Assembly: GCA_964525945.1 (NCBI GenBank)
Contig: CAZGKX010000001.1
Span: 40,464 to 104,463, forward strand
DNA length: 64,000 nucleotides
Source of the DNA: CAZGKX01 sp964525945
Lineage (GTDB): Bacteria > Pseudomonadota > Gammaproteobacteria > Legionellales > Legionellaceae
Reading direction: 5' to 3'
The notes below the pieces were generated by a model that was not told the DNA's origin, searched no databases, and worked only from the letters and a program-made list of their open reading frames with translations. Both the position numbers and the translations under genes were made by a program. Numbering within the stretch: position 1 is the stretch's first letter; every line of letters starts with the position of its first letter. Below are positions 27,689 to 36,291 of the stretch, in pieces.

Positions 27689-28552
27689 TTATACAATAGA
27701 CATTCTTCTATCTCGTTCACTTTCATCAGGATCGACTTGCTCTGCAGCTAGGTTATTGCACCACTCAGAAAATTCTTCTAAATATTCACTGCCTTGCACC
27801 AAACCTTGATAAATTTTCGGGCTGGCATAATATAATCCTATTGCTATACCTGCGTACAGTTTAGGCATGCCTATGCAATCAGCCAATACAAACGTTAAAC
27901 CAATCCCTGCGGCTTGCATTGAAAAGCGTACTGTTTTATTCATGAACTGCCTCATTTCCACTGCCGTGGCTGTATCTTCGCCGAACACAGCAACAAGTTG
28001 CTCTCGAGTAGGGCTATGGATTGCGCGCCTTTTACTAACGACGCGGGTTGACGATTGCTCAAAACAACGGTGTAATGCTTGGCTTTTTTCACTGCTTACC
28101 GAACACAAATCAAGGTCAATTAACTTTAGAGGCGTTTCCGATAATCCCATTAATCGATCAACACTTTTATCGGTGATTCTTAAATTAAGTCCAACTTGCA
28201 ATTGAGAGAGGTTGGGGTGTTGTAAAAGTTGTTCCATCGCATCATCGCCGATCGAAAAATTAGTCATATTGATGGCCCTTAAATGAGGGACTTCAGCAAT
28301 TTTTATCGCAATTCGATCATAATTCATCGATTCGCTATAAGGCCCCTGATCTTGCAAATTCAATTTAGTAATAGCTGGATGAGATCTTAAATATTTTGGC
28401 AACAGTCGATAATAATCTTCCGTAATTACCCCACCCGTTTTCTTAGCGCTTAAATCGAGTGTATCTCCGGTCACTGCTGTATCAAACATATCATAATATT
28501 CTTTTTCGGACATTTTAAAAAAAAGCATCGTATTTAGCATAAAATTATTCAC
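27689..28552 (-). CDS. leucine-rich-repeat protein with membrane hairpin
   Basis: 287 aa if begun at GTG 28552; in-frame ATGs follow 4, 8 and 13 codons later, and no ribosome-binding site decides. Residues ~55-150 show LRR-like units (ITKLNLQDQG, LRAINMTNFSIGDDAMEQLL, LSQLQVGLNLRITDKSVDRLM, LKLIDLDLCSV). Residues ~210-250 form two hydrophobic helices (AAGIGLTFVLADCIG, LYAGIAIGLYYA). The tail is acidic, VDPDESERDRR. LRR plus a membrane hairpin is a typical host-membrane effector arrangement, but this is inference. Confidence 0.65.
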   Translation of the reverse strand: MNNFMLNTMLFFKMSEKEYYDMFDTAVTGDTLDLSAKKTGGVITEDYYRLLPKYLRSHPAITKLNLQDQGPYSESMNYDRIAIKIAEVPHLRAINMTNFSIGDDAMEQLLQHPNLSQLQVGLNLRITDKSVDRLMGLSETPLKLIDLDLCSVSSEKSQALHRCFEQSSTRVVSKRRAIHSPTREQLVAVFGEDTATAVEMRQFMNKTVRFSMQAAGIGLTFVLADCIGMPKLYAGIAIGLYYASPKIYQGLVQGSEYLEEFSEWCNNLAAEQVDPDESERDRRMSIV

Positions 28553-29123
28553 TAAAGCATAAAAAAAAACATTTTAACAAATTAATTTTAGATTTAATAG
28601 CTAAAACCCACCTGAAACATTAGAGCCTTGGGTGTTTTTTGGAGTGGTCTTCCTGAGGGCGGCATGGGAACAGTATCCATTTATTTGTGAACATATATTG
28701 CTCAATATCGCGACGAGCTCAAATGTTTGTGCTAAGTTTTTGGAAAAGGCTAACATACAAATTCNNNNNNNNNNCTCTCTTCCTCTCTGAGAAAGTCTTC
28801 TTGGTCTCCATCCATGTTCACCAGTAGAGTGAATATTATTAGCATCTTCATACTCTAACATACAAATTCAAATACACACTGATCGCTTGAGTTTAATTTC
28901 AGATCAACCGCAACCTTTGCCGGACAATGAATTCAATGTGGCAGTTTTGAAATGCTTCACTCAGTAAACATTTGGTTTAGTGCAACACCTAGAGCGCAAG
29001 TGAGGTCTTGTCCAAGCCCCCGAAATTAATTTATTTTTGGATAAAAACAAACTATAAGCGCATTTTTTGCGCTATAATAAGCACATTAACATTGACAGGA
29101 AGCTGACATTTCAGCACAAACAT
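28553..29123. other. intergenic region with assembly gap and repeated contig-end sequence
   Basis: The interval includes 10 N at 28765-28774. CTAACATACAAATTC occurs just before the gap (28750-28764) and again at 28855-28869, so the two contig ends share sequence and a tandem repeat may have been collapsed. The short minus frame crossing the gap (28601-28861) is not believable as a gene. TATAAT at 29073-29078 follows a small inverted repeat (AGCGCA/TGCGCT, 29057-29073) and probably drives the gene at 29124. Confidence 0.6.
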
Positions 29124-30275
29124 ATGCAAAATAGAGACACAGAACGTTATCTTATCGATGAAACTCTATTCGAGGACTTTTTTAATGAAGAATTTTTTAA
29201 AAATAATGAAAATATTCCAATTTTTGAAGGTAACTCGTTTCAAGGAGACCCCTCAGAGAATTACAGCCAATTGATGCCTTCGCACTCCATGAATGATTCT
29301 CTTCAACAATTGGATGCAACTAAAGCACCCGCAAAGGCAAACCCCAATCAACCCTCCAAGCGGCTAAAAAAAATAGCCCCCCCTTCTATAACCATTTCGT
29401 TTTCTCCTCCGATGAGGGTGGAAATACCTCCGATAGCCCCACTTAAAGATTTTTTAGTTTTTCTTGCTAAATGGACTTTTGACTATTTTTACACGTCGTT
29501 AGGCAAGCCGATTCCAGAAGAAAAAACGCTCGTTGCATTGCGCCAATGCAATGAAACTGAACTGTTAGCCATTTTATTTAATTGCAATTCAAGCTGGGAT
29601 TCCCCTTTTGAACTTTTTATACAATCATTATCCAATTCCGATATCAATCACTTGCTCACATTCATTCTTCAATCAAAACATCAAGATTTCATCAATAATG
29701 TTTCAAAATTTTCCATCCATGAAAAAACTTCTGTTCTCGCGGGTTATCTCCAAACAAATTCCCCTAGAAAACAAACCATTGAAAACATGTTAAACGTTCA
29801 AAATTTGAGGGTTACCAGTGAATTACTGGCTTTGGATAACCCAGCAGATTCTTCCAAAATTACCAATAATTCTTACTTGATAAACTATTTAAGAAAACAA
29901 GTTAACGACAAGAAGTACAACATCCGCATTCGGCAGATCATTAACGCAAATTGTCCAGCAGCTGTGTTTTCGTTATTTCATAATTTGGACCTACCCCCCA
30001 ATTTTCAATGCGCCATTCATTTTTTCGTAAAAAATGCCGTGAACAACATCGAGATTGCTCGATTAAACCACATGCTTTTGCCCTATATTCGCCAGCATCC
30101 CGAATTTATGGCCCAACTCTCGGCAATAACAGGCTTCTCACTTCCCTCGCATACCAAAGCTAGGAAATTACATGGTTTCTATCCCGAGGCGAAAAAAAGA
30201 CGGGGAGCGCCTCAAACCGTGGATTCTCAATTAAAAGACGTCTGTCGCCCCTCTCTTTTAGATGGAATTTTATGA
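29124..30275 (+). CDS. hypothetical effector-like protein, 383 aa
   Basis: The ATG at 29124 follows TATAAT at 29073 by a plausible leader; the TTG at 29067 overlaps that box and is rejected. The N-terminus is rich in acidic and aromatic residues (ETLFEDFFNEEFFKNNENI). Residues ~80-115 are a Pro/Lys-rich linker with a basic patch (QPSKRLKKIAPPS), and the rest is helical (ETELLAILFNCN, VFSLFHNLDLPPNF). A second basic cluster, EAKKRRGAPQ, near the C-terminus could be a nuclear signal. No family recognised; no membrane helix. Confidence 0.6.
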   Translation: MQNRDTERYLIDETLFEDFFNEEFFKNNENIPIFEGNSFQGDPSENYSQLMPSHSMNDSLQQLDATKAPAKANPNQPSKRLKKIAPPSITISFSPPMRVEIPPIAPLKDFLVFLAKWTFDYFYTSLGKPIPEEKTLVALRQCNETELLAILFNCNSSWDSPFELFIQSLSNSDINHLLTFILQSKHQDFINNVSKFSIHEKTSVLAGYLQTNSPRKQTIENMLNVQNLRVTSELLALDNPADSSKITNNSYLINYLRKQVNDKKYNIRIRQIINANCPAAVFSLFHNLDLPPNFQCAIHFFVKNAVNNIEIARLNHMLLPYIRQHPEFMAQLSAITGFSLPSHTKARKLHGFYPEAKKRRGAPQTVDSQLKDVCRPSLLDGIL

Positions 30276-30339
30276 CCCCAAGGGCTCCGCTCCCTTAGGA
30301 TCACTGCTCGGTGACGGCACTAACCATAAAATCAGTGGG

Positions 30340-31173
30340 TTATTTTTTTTGCAACTGAATTCCATTGGCTTCGATACAAATATCGCCTTGTTTGTAGAGC
30401 TGACCAATAGCACTTTTAAAACTTTTTTTACTCTCACCAAAAGCATGTTGAATATCAAGCGGCGAGCTTTTATCATGCAACGGTAAGAAACCGCCTTTCA
30501 CGTGCAGCTCTGCCAAAATCCGCTGGGCGAGTTCACGAACACTGTCATGGCCTGCCTTTCGTAAGACAACATCAATTTTGCCATCCTCTCGTACCGTTTT
30601 GATATACCCTACTGTTCTTGTGCCATAATGGAGTGTTTTAAAAATGTCATCGAAATAAATGAGCCCCCAATGTGTATCATTGATGATAACTTTTTTACCC
30701 AGCTCTGTTGTTTCCGCAATAAGCAAACTCACTTCATCGCCTTTTTTATAGAGCGCCGGGGATTTATCCAAAAAATAATCAAGTTTAGAGCTGGCTATAA
30801 TACGACCATCTGGATCTTGTTTGACGCAGACAAGATAAGACTTATTTAGCTCCATAGGCCGTTGCTGCTCAGGTCTTGGCACCAACAAATCTTTCTCCAA
30901 ACCCCAATCCAGAAAAGCACCCACGCGGTTTACATCAATCACTTGTAAATAAGCACACGCACCCAATTGAACATGCGGGCGCAATGTGGTGGCAATCACT
31001 TTGTCACTGGAATCGAAATAGATAAATACGTCCACGGTGTCATTTACTTTGATTCCCGGGGGTACAACTTTGTTGGGCAGTAAAATTTCGCCCCGTTCAT
31101 GGCCATCCAAGTAAAGACCAAATGCGACTTCTTTTACCACTCTTAATGTATTAAATTGCCCAATTTTCAGCAT
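30340..31173 (-). CDS. cvfB: S1 RNA-binding domain protein, CvfB family
   Basis: 277 aa, the usual CvfB/YitL size. The order is an N-terminal S1-like barrel (VVKEVAFGLYLDGHERGEILLP), a second one (YLQVIDVNRVGAFLDWGLEKDLLVP, near residue 80), a third region (VGYIKTVREDGKIDVVLRKAG), and a C-terminal winged helix (KSFKSAIGQLYKQGDICIE). The family binds RNA and affects virulence-factor expression in Staphylococcus; its role in gammaproteobacteria is unclear. Divergent from rlmM. A low-GC hairpin-poor spacer separates it from the gene at 30275. Confidence 0.88.
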   Translation of the reverse strand: MLKIGQFNTLRVVKEVAFGLYLDGHERGEILLPNKVVPPGIKVNDTVDVFIYFDSSDKVIATTLRPHVQLGACAYLQVIDVNRVGAFLDWGLEKDLLVPRPEQQRPMELNKSYLVCVKQDPDGRIIASSKLDYFLDKSPALYKKGDEVSLLIAETTELGKKVIINDTHWGLIYFDDIFKTLHYGTRTVGYIKTVREDGKIDVVLRKAGHDSVRELAQRILAELHVKGGFLPLHDKSSPLDIQHAFGESKKSFKSAIGQLYKQGDICIEANGIQLQKK

Positions 31174-31426
31174 TTATTTGACTCACTTGTAGATAGGCCA
31201 TGCATTGGTATTTTTGCAATGCATTCATGCCAACTTAATTATTTATTTGGTAATTATACCATTGAGTGGGCATTCAGGTCTCATAGATTATCGAAGATAG
31301 CAGCAATGCAGAATAAGCAAGCAAAACACACACTGAGATACGTTTCCCTGATACAATCATTGCTTTTTAAAGGTTACCCTTTACAATGGGCGTTTATGTG
31401 GCCATCCATTTGAGTTTCATCCCCCC

Positions 31427-32365
31427 ATGCTTCCGAATCATCTTGCCGCTGTGTACGTTGTTAAACCACAATTTATGGCCGAACTGTGCTCAGAATTAGA
31501 CGATAAAAATTTGGTCACTCTGGAGGATCTTGTTTTTTCTGAACAAGAAAAATTAAATGTGTGTTTCGCGTTGGACATTTGGCTTGAACCACAAGTGATT
31601 ACATTTAAATCGATATCGGAAGCTGCAAAAATTTTGCGGCAAGCAGGGAAATATTGGTATTTACATCCATTGCAACAATTGGGTCGTTCTCGGTTAATTG
31701 CGGAACAATTGTATAAGTTGCCCTCTTTAACGCGCCCATTCCCTCCAGAAACGGCCATCCCCACGATAGGAGGTTTTTGCCTGCTTGATCAACATACGTT
31801 GATTTATAGTGTAAAACGCGTAAAACAATGGCCTGCTGGACAATGTTATTTTATCGAAGATAAATTCAATCCACCCAATCGGGCTTACTTAAAATTATGG
31901 GAAGCCTTTACTTTGTTAGACAAATACCCAAAAACCGGCGATCGAGCAGTGGATCTCGGAGCATCACCCGGTGGATGGACCTATGTCTTGCATGCGTTGG
32001 GCGCGCAGGTAACCGCCGTTGATAAAGCGCCGCTTGCGCCGAAAATAGCCGCATTGCCTGGCGTTGAATGCGTGCAACAAAGCGCATTTGCTTTGGATCC
32101 TAATTCTTTATCACACGAGTATGACTGGGTATTGTCGGATATTGCATGTTATCCTGAACGGGCCTATCAACTCATATTGGCTTGGATCAAAGCAAAAAAA
32201 GCGAAACAAATGATTTTTACCATAAAATTGCAAGGAAAAATTGAACAATCGACGTTAAACTTATTTCGAGAGATTCCAAATAGCCAACTTCTTCATTTAT
32301 TTTATAATAAACACGAAGTTACTTTTTTTTATCCCGCTATAAAAACCGCTGAAGTTGCAAAATAA
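31427..32365 (+). CDS. rlmM: 23S rRNA ribose methyltransferase RlmM-like
   Basis: 312 aa. The RrmJ-type SAM domain is clear: VDLGASPGGWTYVLHALG (motif I, ~185-200), AVDKAPLA, WVLSDIACYPE (catalytic Asp), and FTIKLQG (catalytic Lys), with the family's N-terminal substrate domain before it. RlmM methylates the 2'-O of C2498 in 23S rRNA helix 89. The E. coli protein is 366 aa, so this is a shorter member, mainly at the N-terminus. No ribosome-binding site is obvious at the ATG. Convergent with the gene at 32412. Confidence 0.83.
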   Translation: MLPNHLAAVYVVKPQFMAELCSELDDKNLVTLEDLVFSEQEKLNVCFALDIWLEPQVITFKSISEAAKILRQAGKYWYLHPLQQLGRSRLIAEQLYKLPSLTRPFPPETAIPTIGGFCLLDQHTLIYSVKRVKQWPAGQCYFIEDKFNPPNRAYLKLWEAFTLLDKYPKTGDRAVDLGASPGGWTYVLHALGAQVTAVDKAPLAPKIAALPGVECVQQSAFALDPNSLSHEYDWVLSDIACYPERAYQLILAWIKAKKAKQMIFTIKLQGKIEQSTLNLFREIPNSQLLHLFYNKHEVTFFYPAIKTAEVAK

Positions 32366-32411
32366 CCTGCGAATAACCGGCTGTGCAAGTGCGATGGGTA
32401 TGGCTATTCGT

Positions 32412-33974
32412 TCAAAAGAAATTAAATTGCGTTTTATCCGTAGACTCATTGTCATCGGCATTGATATCGTTGTTTATTTGCCGCCATTTACTGGTCCAAA
32501 CTCTAAATCCAATCTTATTGCCCAAGAAAGCATCCAATATCATTTGTAGACCTTTTAAAAACCACTCACCAACATCATCGGCTTGTTCAATGGTGTGTAG
32601 ATGGCCTGATTTAAGCAAGTCATCAACGGCATTTAATTGGGCGATACACGTCATAGGTTGCTCCAGTATATCGCGTATTTCCAACAGGGCACTTTCTTTC
32701 ATGTCCCAAAATGAGCCCTTTTTTAAAATGGAAAGGTCTTCGTCCACCAGCCCCTCGTCACTGGCACGTTGGTATAAATACTCAATGTACTCGGAGCATA
32801 AATTCTTTAAAAACTCGACACCCTTTTGCGCTTTCGCTTCCTCATCAATAGCTGTTTTGGCTTGCATCAAAAATTTATTTTGTACAGGCAACACCAAGGA
32901 GAGTTCAGCGAAAGGAACCTGCAATTGCCGTAAATGATGTTCCACTCGGTCACGTAAACTGATTTTCACAAGGTGGTCCATGGGCGTTTTTTTTATAATG
33001 TTATCGTATTGCATGTAAACAGCGCGGTATTGTTCACGTGTTATTGCTTGTTCCGCTTCTTCAATGAATTGCCATGCATGAGAAAACTCATCGTTGACCC
33101 CTTCCTCTCCATAAATGGATGATGGATGTAAAATATTAATTTTTTCAGAGATATCCAATTGCTCATCGCTTAATTTTTGGACGAGCTTGTTCAAAAAATT
33201 TATTTTTTCTGCTATTTCTTTTTGCTTAAAGGACTCAAAATTAGAAACGTTATGTTCAGAAAAATTTTGTTCTAGCAGCTCTAAGTATTGCTGGCAAGCA
33301 GCAATGGATTTGGAAACAATCTGCTGACTTAATACATGCGTATAGGCGGATAAAACCCATAAACATTGCTGCTTTGTTGATTCGTAAACGTCTTCATTGA
33401 ACGCGTGGTAATGGCCTCCTTTGGCCAAAACAGCCGCATCTAATTTTCCAAGCTCTTGGCTGCTGAGCATACAAAACGAGGCATCATTCTCTGGGTGTTC
33501 TTTTTGCAGTGACGTTACACGTATATAACTTGATGATGCAGCTGCTTTTTTTAAATAATCATTGAATCCTAGGCGTTTTAATTCGTTTGCGTCGAGAATG
33601 CAAACATAGCCTTGCCGTTCTTCCTTGTATTGAAACAGCCCTTGTGGCATCAAAACAGAACCTGCATTTAACCCGTCGGGAAGCTGGAGGATATTAGGGG
33701 TTAAATAAAGCGTGTAACCAGGAAGCGGCGGTGTCCAATGTTCGATGCCGGAATAAATGGTTTTTAGCGAACCAAGGCTGTCCCCCGATAAATCCATGTT
33801 CACACTTAAAAGATCAGTGTATTTATTGATCATTGTCTCAGCAGATAGCGTTTCAATATCGGTTTGCCCGATCTGCGCTTCCACTTGATGGGCTAAATCA
33901 ATGCAGTAATGAAAAAATTCATAATCGGTCTTTATCCCTAACTGAAGGTAGAAAGCAGCAGCATCAAATGGCAT
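32412..33974 (-). CDS. effector-like coiled-coil protein, 520 aa
   Basis: Starts considered are ATG 33974 (MPFDAAAFYLQLGIKTD) and ATG 33986; the frame extends further, but TATAAT at 34013-34008 would be inside it, so a start after that box is chosen. Residues ~200-330 form long helices likely to be coiled coil (QQYLELLEQNF, SFKQKEIAEKINFLNKLVQKL, EEAEQAITREQYRAVY). A SQELGKLDAAVLAKGGHYHAFNED segment lies near residue 180. The C-terminus is acidic and polar. No family or catalytic motif found. Single gene with its own promoter; Legionella-effector-like composition. Confidence 0.65.
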   Translation of the reverse strand: MPFDAAAFYLQLGIKTDYEFFHYCIDLAHQVEAQIGQTDIETLSAETMINKYTDLLSVNMDLSGDSLGSLKTIYSGIEHWTPPLPGYTLYLTPNILQLPDGLNAGSVLMPQGLFQYKEERQGYVCILDANELKRLGFNDYLKKAAASSSYIRVTSLQKEHPENDASFCMLSSQELGKLDAAVLAKGGHYHAFNEDVYESTKQQCLWVLSAYTHVLSQQIVSKSIAACQQYLELLEQNFSEHNVSNFESFKQKEIAEKINFLNKLVQKLSDEQLDISEKINILHPSSIYGEEGVNDEFSHAWQFIEEAEQAITREQYRAVYMQYDNIIKKTPMDHLVKISLRDRVEHHLRQLQVPFAELSLVLPVQNKFLMQAKTAIDEEAKAQKGVEFLKNLCSEYIEYLYQRASDEGLVDEDLSILKKGSFWDMKESALLEIRDILEQPMTCIAQLNAVDDLLKSGHLHTIEQADDVGEWFLKGLQMILDAFLGNKIGFRVWTSKWRQINNDINADDNESTDKTQFNFF

Positions 33975-34142
33975 ATAAATACGCATATTGAGAATATATA
34001 TACGCAAATTATACCATAAAATAACCAGATAGTATATTTTAAATATAAAAACACAATTAAAAATCATAATTAAGTGCGCCTTACTCATTTAACACGACCC
34101 TCAATAAATTTGCCCCGAATTACTGAGACTTACCCACTCAAA

Positions 34143-34171
34143 TTGATATGTGTAACAAATAATGCAATAAT
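34143..34171 (+). promoter_or_regulatory. candidate promoter for the Gfo/Idh/MocA-lpxB pair
   Basis: TTGATA (34143-34148), 17-base spacer, AATAAT (34166-34171); the predicted transcription start is about 20 nt before the ATG at 34200. The -10 box deviates from consensus at one position. Confidence 0.4.
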
Positions 34172-34199
34172 GGCGTTCAAATTATTATCAGTTTTTGTT

Positions 34200-35162
34200 A
34201 TGCAAAAAATTAAATGTGCTGTTATAGGAGTTGGTTACCTTGGGCGTTTTCACGCGCAGAAATACCAATTATTAAAAAATGCAGACCTTGTTGCGGTTTG
34301 TGATGTGAACACAGAAGCATGCGAACAAGTTTCTCGTGAGTTAAATGTTGCGGCCTATTTTGATCACCACGATTTGTTTGGTAAAGTGGATGCGGTGAGT
34401 ATTGCAGCGACCACGAATGAGCATTATGCCATTGCTAAAGATTGTCTAAAGCACGGCATCCATGTTCTTATTGAAAAACCAATCACGGAAACGGTCGCCC
34501 AAGCAGAAGAGCTGATCACATTAGCTGCTCAGCATAACGTGAAATTACAGGTTGGGCATTTGGAACGCTTCAATTCGGCTCGATTAGCCTTAGAAGACCA
34601 TTTGGATAAACCTCTGTTTATTGAATCCCATCGCTTAGCTCCCTATAACCCACGTGGCACAGACGTCAACGTTATCCTGGATTTAATGATCCATGACATT
34701 GATATTATTCAAACCATAGTGCATAGCCCTATCGTTCGTATTGATGCGCAAGGAGCACCGGTATTATCAAAATCCATTGATATCGCCAACGCCCGAATTA
34801 CGTTTGAAAACCATTGCGTGGCGAATGTTACTGCCAGCCGCATTAGTTTTAAAACCGAACGTAAAACACGTATATTCCAATTAAACAGTTATATATCAAT
34901 TGATTACCACAATAAACAATTTGCCGTGTTCAAAAAAGGCGAAGGGGAAATGTTTCCTGGTATTCCTGATATTACCCAACATCAATCCGTGTTTGAAAAA
35001 GGGGATGCATTGCTTGAAGAAATAAAAGCATTCTTACGATGCATTGAAGAAAACAGCACACCATTGGTCACTGGCGAAGAAGGCTGTGCCGCATTAGCAA
35101 CGGCGGCTAAAATTAGCGCATTGATCGACAGCAATTTGTTATCCCGTTATGAAACCATCTAA
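34200..35162 (+). CDS. Gfo/Idh/MocA NAD-dependent oxidoreductase, GnnA-like candidate
   Basis: 320 aa from the ATG at 34200; the open frame reaches back to 34074, but the Rossmann start AVIGVGYLGRFHAQKY fixes the N-terminus. HVLIEKPITETVAQAEELI carries the conserved EKP motif, and QVGHLERFNSA plus MIHDIDI match the family's C-terminal sheet. Its stop overlaps the lpxB start by 14 nt, so the two are translationally coupled. Some bacteria place gnnA, a UDP-GlcNAc 3-dehydrogenase of this family, beside lpx genes to make 2,3-diamino lipid A, and Legionella lipid A has that sugar. GnnA is therefore a reasoned guess; no gnnB is adjacent. Confidence 0.8.
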   Translation: MQKIKCAVIGVGYLGRFHAQKYQLLKNADLVAVCDVNTEACEQVSRELNVAAYFDHHDLFGKVDAVSIAATTNEHYAIAKDCLKHGIHVLIEKPITETVAQAEELITLAAQHNVKLQVGHLERFNSARLALEDHLDKPLFIESHRLAPYNPRGTDVNVILDLMIHDIDIIQTIVHSPIVRIDAQGAPVLSKSIDIANARITFENHCVANVTASRISFKTERKTRIFQLNSYISIDYHNKQFAVFKKGEGEMFPGIPDITQHQSVFEKGDALLEEIKAFLRCIEENSTPLVTGEEGCAALATAAKISALIDSNLLSRYETI

Positions 35163-36291
35163 ACGAATCGTTATCGTTGCAGGTGAAGAATCTGGTGATA
35201 TGCATGCCGCACATTTTGTGCGGCAACTCTTGGCAAAAGATCCCACGCTTTCGATCAGTGGCATGGGCGGCAATCACATGCGATTAGCCGGCGTTGAGGT
35301 CGTCAATGATTTAGCGCAACATGGCGTCACTGGAATCACCGAAGTCATTCGCCACCTGCGTATTATTCGACATTCTTTCCAGAAAATAAAACATCATTTA
35401 TCGCACACCAAACCCGATTTGCTGATTTTAGTGGATTGCCCTGGTTTTAATTTAAGGCTGCTTAAATTTGCGAAACAACAGGGTATTCGTATTCTCTATT
35501 ACATTAGCCCGCAAATTTGGGCATGGAAGGCCGGACGGATTCATACCATTCGTAAATACGTGGATCGAATGGCGGTTATTCTGCCCTTTGAAAAAAAACT
35601 TTNNNNNNNNNNCGGGGTACCCGTTAGTTTTGTGGGCCATCCTCTGGTTGAAACCTTGCAAACCCTCGATCAAAACAGCGCGCGCCAACAACTGAAATTG
35701 CCCCTCGATAAACGCATTGTTGCTATGCTGCCTGGGAGCCGTACTCACGAAATTGAAAAGCATTTACCGGTATTATGCGCCAGTGCAGAAAAATTAGCCC
35801 AGCAGCAGTCTGATTTGCATTTTATTATCCCCATTGCCAGCACCGTGGATCCAAATTTGGTTCAATCTTTTCTGGCTAATTCATCGATCGCATACACGTT
35901 GATCGCAGGAAACGCAGCATTGACCATCGCCAGCAGCGATTGCGTGGTGGTAGCCTCAGGCACAGCTTCTTTGGAATGTGCCTTGTTACAAAAACCCATG
36001 TGCATTGTTTATAAAGCCTCGTGGTTAACTTATTTAGCGGCATCCAAATTGATTCGCGTGAAATACCTAGGCTTGTGTAATTTATTGCAAAACGAAATGA
36101 TTGCTCCAGAACTCTTGCAATACGATTGCAATCCAGAGCAATTAACAGGCGTCTTAAACATGCTCTTAAATGACAAGGAACAATCTCAGCGCATGATTGA
36201 ACGTCTACAGCGCCTTACCTTGTCATTATCGGCTCAGCAAGCTGACTGCTCAATGGTTTCCCTCATTGACGAGGAGTTGGGGCACGTGTGA
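35149..36291 (+). CDS. lpxB: lipid A disaccharide synthase
   Basis: 380 aa, normal length. IVAGEESGDMHAAHFVRQL, GMGGNHMRLAG, LLILVDCPGFNLRLLKFAK, YYISPQIWAWKAGRI, VSFVGHPLVE and MLPGSRTHEIEKHLPVL are LpxB signatures. It joins UDP-2,3-diacylglucosamine and lipid X in lipid A synthesis at the inner membrane. Ten N at 35603-35612 fall between FEKKL and GVP, where four residues are also expected by comparison with E. coli LpxB, so the reading frame is kept. It overlaps the upstream oxidoreductase by 14 nt and overlaps the convergent nuclease gene by 29 nt at its end. Confidence 0.95.
   Translation: MKPSKRIVIVAGEESGDMHAAHFVRQLLAKDPTLSISGMGGNHMRLAGVEVVNDLAQHGVTGITEVIRHLRIIRHSFQKIKHHLSHTKPDLLILVDCPGFNLRLLKFAKQQGIRILYYISPQIWAWKAGRIHTIRKYVDRMAVILPFEKKLXXXXGVPVSFVGHPLVETLQTLDQNSARQQLKLPLDKRIVAMLPGSRTHEIEKHLPVLCASAEKLAQQQSDLHFIIPIASTVDPNLVQSFLANSSIAYTLIAGNAALTIASSDCVVVASGTASLECALLQKPMCIVYKASWLTYLAASKLIRVKYLGLCNLLQNEMIAPELLQYDCNPEQLTGVLNMLLNDKEQSQRMIERLQRLTLSLSAQQADCSMVSLIDEELGHV
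35603..35612. other. assembly gap (10 N) within lpxB
   Basis: The frame is maintained across the run, consistent with about four missing codons. Confidence 0.95.

Noticed and set aside
28601..28861. 86-codon minus-strand ORF
   Set aside because: It crosses ten N, has a repeat-rich contig-end sequence and no ribosome-binding site; the two halves need not belong together.
31156..31413. 85-codon plus-strand ORF between cvfB and rlmM
   Set aside because: It begins inside cvfB on the opposite strand, has no ribosome-binding site, and low-complexity composition; probably chance.
32383..32937. 184-codon plus ORF
   Set aside because: Antisense to the 520-aa coiled-coil gene 3' end, overlapping rlmM's downstream spacer; Ser/Cys-rich shadow.
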